Positions 58,025 to 64,000 of a stretch of DNA of 64,000 nt are shown here, in pieces. Each line of letters opens with the position of its first letter. Position 1 is the stretch's first letter. The position numbers and the translations under genes are program-made. The stretch is from contig NZ_BMFV01000015.1 in the NCBI RefSeq assembly GCF_014639255.1, positions 1-64,000 on the forward strand, written 5' to 3'. The stretch comes from Pullulanibacillus pueri (GTDB taxonomy: Bacteria > Bacillota > Bacilli > Bacillales > Sporolactobacillaceae). Under the pieces are notes generated by a model. It searched no databases. It worked only from the letters and a program-made list of their open reading frames with translations, and had not been told where the DNA came from.

Positions 58025-59443
58025 ATGAAGATGAGGTTAGTGGAAAATACAATTGAGACATTAGCGCCTTTAATTAAAAGCAAAGAGCTCTCCCCAGTCG
58101 AACTCGTTAAGGATTGTTTAGAGAGAATCAATGAAACAGAGCCTGCATTGAATGCTTATATTACGGTTCTTGAAGACCAGGCGATGTTAGCGGCCTATAA
58201 AGCTGAAAAAGAAATCATGAACGGGCAGTATAGAGGCCATCTCCATGGCATCCCTTATTCTGCTAAAGATCTTTTTACAACAAAAGGGGTTTTAACGAGC
58301 GCGGGTTCCAAAGTGCTGTCTGATTATGTTCCTGATGAGGATGCAGCTGTTATTGAAAAGCTCACCGAAGCAGGGGCCGTTTTAGTAGGCAAAACCAATT
58401 TGCACGAATTTGCTTATGGTGGCACCAATGAAAATGAGTATTACGGACCGGCACGAAATTATTGGAATACAGAAATGATTCCTGGGGGATCAAGCGGCGG
58501 ATCGGGAACCTCAGTGGCGGCTTCAAGCTCTATTTTTTCATTGGGAACAGATACGGGCGGCTCAATTCGTATGCCAGCTTCTCTTTGCGGTGTTGTTGGC
58601 ATTAAAGCGACCTATGGAAGAGTGAGCAGACGCGGTGTGCTGCCGTTAAGCTCATCACTTGATCATGCGGGACCGCTTGCGAAATCAACATGGGATGTGG
58701 CGGCCGTTCTATCGGTTATTGCTGGTGAAGATAAAAAAGACCTCACATCATCAAAACTTGATGTCCCTGATTACATAGAGACCTTGAATCAGGGGGATGA
58801 GGGATTAAAGGGGCTGACCATTGGTATTTGTGAACGCTACTATTTCGAAAATATTGATCCCGAAGTAGAACAAGCAGTAAGGGCGTCCATCCCTGTTTTT
58901 GAAGCATTGGGAGCCCATATTATTGAAGTGGATATCCCCTCATTATCGGAGGTCACTCAATTACAAGGTGTGATTACATCAGCGGAGGCTTATAGCTACC
59001 ACGCCAAGCACTTAGCTGAGCGAGCAGAGGACTATGGGAGTAATATTCGTGGTCGTCTATTAATGGGTCACTTTACACCTGCTTGGGCCTATGTTCAGGC
59101 TCAACGTTTGAGAAAAGAGTACCAAAAACAGTGGTCAGAGATATATAAAAATATGGATATTTTGTTGGCACCGACAACGGCCATTACTGCTTTCCCCATT
59201 CATGCGGAGACCATTACTTTAGGCGGTAAGGTGGTCAATCCTCGTGATCTTGGTGTATTGGGAAGAACTTCTCCAAGTAATTTTAATGGCTTTCCGGCTC
59301 TCTCAGTTCCCTGTGGTTTTAATCGACAGGGCTTACCGATTGGGCTTCAATTGCAAGGAAGACCTTTTGAAGAAGCTATTCTATTAAAGGCTGCTTATGC
59401 TTATGAACAGGCTCAAACCTTTGTGAAGACAACGGCGAGTTAA
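58025..59443 (+). CDS. Amidase-signature family amidohydrolase (GatA/AtzE-like)
   Basis: A 472-residue amidase-signature enzyme hydrolysing an amide or carbamoyl C-N bond in the cytoplasm. The Ser-cisSer-Lys triad is present: Lys in GIPYSAKDLF (about 77), cis-Ser and scaffold in PGGSSGGSGTSVAA (about 155-168) and nucleophile Ser in DTGGSIRMPAS (about 178-188). ATG 58025 lies 4 bases after GGAGG; ATG 58031 has better spacing. It is followed by a small GatC/AtzG-like protein and a nitrilase-family enzyme, which suggests a hydrolytic complex like AtzE-AtzG rather than tRNA amidotransferase. Confidence 0.88.
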   Translation: MKMRLVENTIETLAPLIKSKELSPVELVKDCLERINETEPALNAYITVLEDQAMLAAYKAEKEIMNGQYRGHLHGIPYSAKDLFTTKGVLTSAGSKVLSDYVPDEDAAVIEKLTEAGAVLVGKTNLHEFAYGGTNENEYYGPARNYWNTEMIPGGSSGGSGTSVAASSSIFSLGTDTGGSIRMPASLCGVVGIKATYGRVSRRGVLPLSSSLDHAGPLAKSTWDVAAVLSVIAGEDKKDLTSSKLDVPDYIETLNQGDEGLKGLTIGICERYYFENIDPEVEQAVRASIPVFEALGAHIIEVDIPSLSEVTQLQGVITSAEAYSYHAKHLAERAEDYGSNIRGRLLMGHFTPAWAYVQAQRLRKEYQKQWSEIYKNMDILLAPTTAITAFPIHAETITLGGKVVNPRDLGVLGRTSPSNFNGFPALSVPCGFNRQGLPIGLQLQGRPFEEAILLKAAYAYEQAQTFVKTTAS

Positions 59444-59469
59444 TCTTGTTAGAAATGGAGGAACCGTAA

Positions 59470-59682
59470 ATGGAATTGGAGATGCTCAAGCAGATGAGTG
59501 AGTATATCAATAATCGTTCATGGGATCCCGCGTTTGCCAAAGAAATCGAAAAATCAATAGAAGAATTCCCTGAAACGATGAAAGCACTCTTTAATCTCAC
59601 TAAAGATTTCCCAATGGATCTAGAGCCTGTACCAATATTTATGCCCTTAGTTATGGATACAGGGTCTATTGATAGGGAGTGA
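59470..59682 (+). CDS. Small GatC/AtzG-like (DUF4089-type) protein
   Basis: A 70-residue acidic protein after the amidase gene, ATG with GGAGG 8 bases upstream. The C-terminal half, ALFNLTKDFPMDLEPVPIF, resembles the ending of GatC/AtzG-type proteins, in which a helix leads to a short EPAPVF-like tail that wraps the amidase partner. The N-terminal half is a predicted helix (LEMLKQMSEYINNR). Length fits AtzG (about 65-70 residues). I infer it is the amidase's accessory subunit; the similarity is by eye and short. Confidence 0.55.
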   Translation: MELEMLKQMSEYINNRSWDPAFAKEIEKSIEEFPETMKALFNLTKDFPMDLEPVPIFMPLVMDTGSIDRE

Positions 59683-59755
59683 GGGAGCAAAAGAAAAGGA
59701 CGACGAACCAAAGAAAGCAAGAGAGAAACAAAAATCGAGAAAGCGAGTGATGAGA

Positions 59756-60700
59756 ATGTCGAAAATCAAGGTCGCCACAGTTGCGATGGGGGTTACCTTT
59801 AACAAAGAAGACAATTTAAAAAAGTATTTAGCTTTTATTGAGCAAGCAGCCCTGCAAGAAGTTGATTTGATCGTTTTTCCAGAACAATCGCTCCAAGGGT
59901 ATCTAAAAAATTTATTTGCGCTTGATAGGGATAATGTAACCTATCAATATGAGCAAGCTGAAACTGTCCCAGAGGGTCCTTCTGTCCAAACCGTGATTCA
60001 AGCTGCTGCAAGATACAATATGCATGTTGTTTTCGGTATGACGGAAAGAGAGCGGGGAAAGCCTCACGTTTTATATAATTCAGCTGTACTCGTTGGCCCA
60101 GAAGGTTATATTGGGACGTACCGCAAAGTCCATCAACCGGGAGATGAAGTACATGTTTATTATCCTGGAAAAGATTTTCCCGTTTTTGATACGTCATTGG
60201 GTAAAATCGGAATGCTTATTTGTTACGACAAAATGTTCCCGGAAAGTACACGTGAACTCACGCTTAAAGGGGCAGAGTTATTGATTATGCCGACCGCTTG
60301 GCCCTTAGAGGAAGTGGGGGCCGATCCTAAGACAGACGCTAATGGTTTCTCCTATGATTTATTAGACAGAGTAAGAGCGTTGGAAAATCAATGTTGGTTC
60401 ATTTCGTCTGATATGTCTGGGATTCATGGCGATCATGACTTTTATGGACATAGTCGCATTGTTGCTCCGACAGGCGAAACGTTGGCTGAATGTGGCTATG
60501 AAGAAGGGATGGCTGTCGTGGAAATTGACGTGATGGGGGAGATTGTTCGCTCGCGCATGTCACTCAATGTTTTAAAGGATCGACACGCCCAGCATTATAC
60601 AGCGTTAAAAGGGTTAGAGACTCAGGTAAGCCCTCCCCGCGCAACTATTCCGCTTTCTACTAAGCAAAAGCTGTCAACGACTTTGGTTTTAAATGAGTAA
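59756..60700 (+). CDS. Nitrilase-superfamily carbon-nitrogen hydrolase
   Basis: A 314-residue CN-hydrolase. Catalytic Glu in DLIVFPEQSLQGY (about 41), Lys in GTYRKVHQPGDE (about 122) and Cys in GMLICYDKMFPES (about 158) are all present. Such enzymes hydrolyse nitriles, amides or N-carbamoyl compounds. I chose ATG 59756. A longer in-frame start (TTG 59669) would add a Lys/Glu-rich stretch of 29 residues overlapping the previous gene and lacks a good ribosome binding site; GTG 59747 is also possible. It is in one direction with the amidase and the small protein, making a three-gene amide-hydrolysing set. Confidence 0.87.
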   Translation: MSKIKVATVAMGVTFNKEDNLKKYLAFIEQAALQEVDLIVFPEQSLQGYLKNLFALDRDNVTYQYEQAETVPEGPSVQTVIQAAARYNMHVVFGMTERERGKPHVLYNSAVLVGPEGYIGTYRKVHQPGDEVHVYYPGKDFPVFDTSLGKIGMLICYDKMFPESTRELTLKGAELLIMPTAWPLEEVGADPKTDANGFSYDLLDRVRALENQCWFISSDMSGIHGDHDFYGHSRIVAPTGETLAECGYEEGMAVVEIDVMGEIVRSRMSLNVLKDRHAQHYTALKGLETQVSPPRATIPLSTKQKLSTTLVLNE

Positions 60701-60745
60701 CAGATCTTAAAAGCACTCGTTTGCTTTGACAAAGAATAATAACAC

Positions 60746-60785
60746 CTAAATAACCTTATCCCTGAGCAGGGATAAGGTTATTTAG
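60746..60785. terminator. Strong bidirectional hairpin
   Basis: Perfect 18-bp stem CTAAATAACCTTATCCCT / AGGGATAAGGTTATTTAG with a 4-base loop, between the convergent nitrilase-family gene and LysR fragment. T-rich flanks are modest, but the stem is long enough to end or stabilise both transcripts. Confidence 0.7.
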
Positions 60786-60840
60786 TGTCGATACCAATGC
60801 TCGAAAGGAGGCTTAGAAGGAGAAGGAGCCTATATGTCTC

Positions 60841-61137
60841 TTAATGGTTACTTTTAATGGTATTGTAACCTTCCTGAAGCTTGTTGAGTTCAGTTTCAAT
60901 TGCATTGAGCTCCTTTAAAATCCTTATAGCGTGTTTTAAAAATAATGATCCCTCTTCTGTCAGTTTAATGCCCTTTGAACTTCTTAAAAGGAGTTGCACC
61001 CCTAATTTTGCCTCTAATTTTTGCAGTCTTGATGTGAGTGCCGGTTGTGTGAGATGCAAATGGTGAGCCGTTCTAGTGATGCTTTTTTGATAGGCAACTT
61101 TAACAAAACAATATAGGTCCATCGAATCAATATCCAA
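60841..61137 (-). CDS. LysR-type protein, DNA-binding domain only
   Basis: 98 residues covering only the winged helix and linker helix of a LysR-family regulator: MDLYCFVKVAYQKSITRTAHHL, LTQPALTSRLQKLEAKLGVQLL (recognition helix) and a linker helix to about residue 88. The effector-binding domain (about 200 residues) is absent, and the frame ends shortly before the hairpin at 60746. Nothing resembling the rest lies downstream, so it is either a truncated gene or a short stand-alone regulator. It is convergent with the amidase group and divergent from the transporter genes, a typical place for their regulator. Confidence 0.75.
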   Translation of the reverse strand: MDIDSMDLYCFVKVAYQKSITRTAHHLHLTQPALTSRLQKLEAKLGVQLLLRSSKGIKLTEEGSLFLKHAIRILKELNAIETELNKLQEGYNTIKSNH

Positions 61138-61470
61138 AAAACAACCTCCCTAGATGCCCCCTTTGATTAACCGAATGAATATTTTATATCTTTTATATTT
61201 TTAAAAATAACTGAACATACGGGCGATGTCTTTAGTTTTGTAAGGAAATATGACATAAAATTTAACTATTACCCGTTTCAACAGCTTTATAGTATGCTTG
61301 AAAACATAAAACCTGAGTCATCTAAAGCATTAAAGCATTAGGGTATGTAAGAAAAGTTAACAAGGAAGAATAATGGCAACATTTAAGAGTATGAAGAATG
61401 CTGATGACCTTCACTCATGTTTAGTGAAACAGACATTGGTTTGATTAATAAATGAGAGGGTGTGTCTATT
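61138..61470. other. Divergent gap between the LysR fragment and oppD-like gene
   Basis: About 330 bases, AT-rich, presumably holding promoters in both directions. I see no palindromic T-N11-A site that I would defend, and no known RNA. Confidence 0.35.
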
Positions 61471-62445
61471 ATGTCAGAGGTTTTACAAATTAAGGATCTC
61501 GTGACCAAGTTTTCAACTAAAAAAGGAATGGTCCCTGCTGTCCGCGGCGTCAATCTATCAGTAGAGAGAGGCAAGACCTTGGTCATTATTGGAGAATCAG
61601 GATCAGGCAAGAGTGTGACATTACGCTCAATCTTAGGATTGTCACCGCAAGGGACTGAAATTACGGGTTCAATCAAATTCCAGGGCGATGAACTACTGGT
61701 GAAAAACGAGAAGCAAATTCAGAAGATTCGTGGGAATAAAATCGCGATGGTGTTTCAAAATTCATTATCTGCCTTTGATCCCTTGTATCGGGTGGGCAAA
61801 CAAGTGGAAGAAACGATTAAAGCCCACCGTAAAATTTCGAGAAAAGAAGCAAAATCAATAGTGATCGACTTATTCCGAGAAGTGGGGATCCCTTCACCTG
61901 AAGAAAGAAGGAGGGTCTATCCCCATGAAATGAGTGGTGGCATGCGGCAGCGGGCGGTTATTGCCATGGCATTAGCTTGTAATCCCGACATCTTATTAGC
62001 AGATGAACCGACTACTGCTTTAGATGTCACCATCCAAGCACAAATTCTTAACCTCTTTAAGAAAATCCAAAAAGAGCACGGTATGTCTATTATTCTAGTG
62101 ACTCATGATATTGGTGTCGCTATTGAAATGGCCGACCAGATAGCCGTGATGTATGCAGGGAAAATTGTGGAATACGGCGAAGCGCGTCAAGTCCTTTCAG
62201 AGCCCTCCCACCCTTATACGCAAGCGCTAATGGCTTCTACTCCACAGAAAGAGATGTCGGGGAAGATTGTCACGATTCCGGGTCAACCACCACTGATTAC
62301 CAATATGCCTGAAGGATGCGCATTTAGTGACAGATGTCCTTATGCTGAGTCCGCTTGTACAAAAGCAAGTCCGGAGTTGGATCTATTGACTGAACAGCAT
62401 CGGGTGGCTTGTTTTATGCAAGACAAAATGAGTAAAGAGGCTTAA
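61471..62445 (+). CDS. Oligopeptide/dipeptide-type ABC ATPase (OppD/DppD-like)
   Basis: A 324-residue ABC ATPase of the peptide/nickel family. Walker [11 protein letters not shown] (about 36-45), signature MSGGMRQR (about 150), Walker [14 protein letters not shown]. The C-terminal oligopeptide extension has the four-Cys iron-sulfur-like motif ([14 protein letters not shown]...C, from about residue 287), typical of OppD/DppD. I chose ATG 61471; GTG 61462 abuts the GAGAGGG site. It is followed by a family 5 binding protein. No OppF-type partner precedes it, so it may lie beyond the window. Confidence 0.92.
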   Translation: MSEVLQIKDLVTKFSTKKGMVPAVRGVNLSVERGKTLVIIGESGSGKSVTLRSILGLSPQGTEITGSIKFQGDELLVKNEKQIQKIRGNKIAMVFQNSLSAFDPLYRVGKQVEETIKAHRKISRKEAKSIVIDLFREVGIPSPEERRRVYPHEMSGGMRQRAVIAMALACNPDILLADEPTTALDVTIQAQILNLFKKIQKEHGMSIILVTHDIGVAIEMADQIAVMYAGKIVEYGEARQVLSEPSHPYTQALMASTPQKEMSGKIVTIPGQPPLITNMPEGCAFSDRCPYAESACTKASPELDLLTEQHRVACFMQDKMSKEA

Positions 62446-62482
62446 ACGCTAAAGGAATCGTCTTTTTCAAAGGGGGATATCG

Positions 62483-64000
62483 ATGAGATCAAAAAAGATA
62501 CGTTGTGTTGCATTACTTATCATGATAATGAGCTTGTTCATTTTTACAGGGTGTGGAACAAACTCTTTAGGCAGCAGCTCTTCTACAAGTCAAACCTTAG
62601 TGATTGGCATGTCAGCATCTAATATCCCGACCACGGATGTCTCCCCTAGTGAAGGATACGAAGGGTGGCGATTTGTAGGCTTTCAACTTTATGAAGGTTT
62701 AACAAAATGGAATCTTACCCAAAGCGATCAGCCGGCCGAAGTAGAACCTGGATTGGCGACCTCTTGGGAAGTTTCAAAGAGTGACCCTACATTATGGACC
62801 TTTCATCTCCGTAAGGGTGTCGTTTTTCATGATCAAACCCCATTTAACGCCGACGCCGTTATTTTTAACCTTAATCGTGTTCATAACTCAAAATCTAAAT
62901 ATTTTAATCCGACATTAGCCGGAGGACTTTCAACCAGTCTTAAATATATTAAGGACTATAAAAAGATTGATGAGGATACGGTGCAAATTAAAACAAAAGA
63001 GCCTTATAGCTCCCTTCCATACGATTTAACGCAAGTTGTTTTTGCAAGTCCGACGGCGATAAAGAAATATGGAAAGGACTATCAAGAGCATCCCGCAGGA
63101 ACGGGCCCTTTTAAATTCAAAAGTATCACCAAAGGTCAAGAACTCGTACTTGAAAAGAATGAAGACTATTGGGGAAATGTGCCAAAACTTAAACAATTGG
63201 TCTTGCTCCCAATGCCGGATGCTTCCACCCGACTAGCGGCTTTGAAGTCAGGGGATATCAATTGGGCCGAGGTTCCGCCTTCTGAGGCTATTAAACAACT
63301 GAAGAAGGATCATTATCAAGTCCTTGAAAATGAATATCCACACAATTGGGCTTACGTTCTTAACTTAAACGAAAAACCATGGAATGATAAACGCGTGCGT
63401 CAGGCTGCCAATTATGCGATCAATCGTGAAGGCTTATCAAAAGCGCTATTAAACGGTGCGGCGACTCCGGCAACGCAAGTCGATTATCCGGGAAGCACTT
63501 GGTATAGCGATGATGCTATTCAATATAAGTATGATCCAAAGAAGGCCAAAGAACTGCTAAAAGAGGCAGGCTATCCTAAAGGATTTAAAACCACCTTTAT
63601 GGTGCCAACGAGTGGTTCCGGAAATATGTGGCCGATAGAGATGAACGAATACATTCAAAAAAATCTTAAAGCCGTCGGCATTAATGTCACCATTGAAGCG
63701 GTCGAATGGCAAACTTTACTCAATCAATATCTTTCCGGTTTTCCAAAAGATAACTCAGTGGGGGCTATCAATATATCTTTACCGACGAATACACCGATGA
63801 TTTTTGACCGCTATTTTTCAACACGTTCAAAGTTTCCAAATGGCAGTAATATCGGAGGCTATTCCAATCCAAAAGTCGATCAATATATCCAAAAGGCGAC
63901 CGGGACTTTTGATACCGCGCAGAGAGATAAAGAGGTCCAGCAAGCTGCAAAACTTATCGCTGAAGATGCGCCCTGGATTTTTGTGGCCCATGACTTGAAC
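62483..64000 (+). CDS. Family 5 peptide-type solute-binding lipoprotein (partial)
   Basis: Open from ATG 62483 to the window edge (506 codons, no stop), so the 3' end is missing. AGGGGGA lies 6 bases upstream. The signal MRSKKIRCVALLIMIMSLFI ends in lipobox FTGC. The family 5 signature follows: EPGLATSWEVS, FHLRKGVVFHDQTPFNADAV (about 112-131) and GTGPFKFK (about 205). The final visible residues EDAPWIFVAHDLN are near the usual C-terminal part of about 530 residues. Paired with the ATPase upstream; beside amide hydrolases it may bind amides, opines or peptides. Confidence 0.92.
   Translation, partial: MRSKKIRCVALLIMIMSLFIFTGCGTNSLGSSSSTSQTLVIGMSASNIPTTDVSPSEGYEGWRFVGFQLYEGLTKWNLTQSDQPAEVEPGLATSWEVSKSDPTLWTFHLRKGVVFHDQTPFNADAVIFNLNRVHNSKSKYFNPTLAGGLSTSLKYIKDYKKIDEDTVQIKTKEPYSSLPYDLTQVVFASPTAIKKYGKDYQEHPAGTGPFKFKSITKGQELVLEKNEDYWGNVPKLKQLVLLPMPDASTRLAALKSGDINWAEVPPSEAIKQLKKDHYQVLENEYPHNWAYVLNLNEKPWNDKRVRQAANYAINREGLSKALLNGAATPATQVDYPGSTWYSDDAIQYKYDPKKAKELLKEAGYPKGFKTTFMVPTSGSGNMWPIEMNEYIQKNLKAVGINVTIEAVEWQTLLNQYLSGFPKDNSVGAINISLPTNTPMIFDRYFSTRSKFPNGSNIGGYSNPKVDQYIQKATGTFDTAQRDKEVQQAAKLIAEDAPWIFVAHDLN

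Noticed and set aside
59669-59755. Lys/Glu-rich N-terminal extension of the nitrilase-family protein
   Set aside because: It needs a TTG start inside the preceding gene without a clear ribosome binding site, and the family fold begins at about 59762.

Overview
The window comes from a low-GC, spore-former-type Firmicute (order Bacillales; I would not go below family level by eye). The evidence is AGGAGG-type ribosome binding sites, frequent GTG and TTG starts, Bacillus-type 5S rRNA, S-box (SAM-I) and preQ1-I riboswitches, a Fur box, Zur-like boxes and a cre-like site, B. subtilis-like gene sets (znuACB, queCDE, metH-yitJ, uxuA-uxaC-uxuB) and a small Bacillaceae-style dispersed repeat.

Layout. 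1-680: the 3' end of an rRNA operon (5S end plus terminator), followed by a scrambled tandem array of broken 5S pieces and repeat fragments. 0.7-4.8 kb: a small membrane protein, a HAD phosphatase, aminopeptidase AmpS, a DinB-like protein and a Uma2-type nuclease. 5.1-8.4 kb: a tightly overlapping operon of an ECF sigma factor, an OmpR-type response regulator and a multi-pass histidine kinase, preceded by helically phased CTTAAG boxes. 8.6-11.4 kb: a zinc uptake operon (znuA, znuC, znuB) behind Zur-like boxes and a long leader. 11.5-13.4 kb: preQ1 riboswitch then queC-queD-queE. 13.5-14.0 kb: a MITE-like element with terminal inverted repeats. 14.0-16.0 kb: a divergent ferredoxin-NADP reductase / siderophore ABC ATPase pair with a Fur box. 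16.1-20.8 kb: a secreted SGNH hydrolase, a FabG-like plus two MaoC-like genes, and nagA.

21.0-39.9 kb is the most unusual part: a catabolic and transport island bounded by two paralogous LacI regulators. It holds two RraA-like aldolase/decarboxylase-family proteins, a GarR-like reductase, an Ldh2-family dehydrogenase, an iron-dependent alcohol dehydrogenase, an aldehyde dehydrogenase, an RpiB-like isomerase, a D-2-hydroxyacid dehydrogenase, one ABC permease pair and four paralogous sugar-type binding lipoproteins. It has no ATPase and no kinase. A decayed, internally deleted copy of the first RraA-like gene sits beside the second binding protein. The same promoter spacing (TTGACA-N17-TAAAGT) followed by LacI-type palindromes recurs, so the island seems to have grown by segmental duplication under one regulatory logic. 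I infer uptake and oxidation of a sugar acid or similar polyhydroxy acid whose identity I cannot name.

40.0-45.7 kb (minus strand): SAM riboswitch, metH, yitJ (methionine synthesis). 46-47.5 kb: gnd. 47.6-53.8 kb: cre site, GntR regulator and the hexuronate genes uxuA, a GPH symporter, uxaC and uxuB. 54.1-55.1 kb: aldo/keto reductase. 55.2-55.6 kb: a repeat-element fragment and four tandem 42-bp hairpin repeats. 55.8-57.5 kb: FNT channel, and an ArsR-AHSA1 pair with an operator wrapped around its -10 box. 58.0-64.0 kb: amidase, a GatC/AtzG-like small protein, a nitrilase-family amidohydrolase, a LysR fragment, an OppD-type ATPase and a peptide-type binding protein that runs off the window. 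This last group may be an amide or carbamoyl compound scavenging locus.
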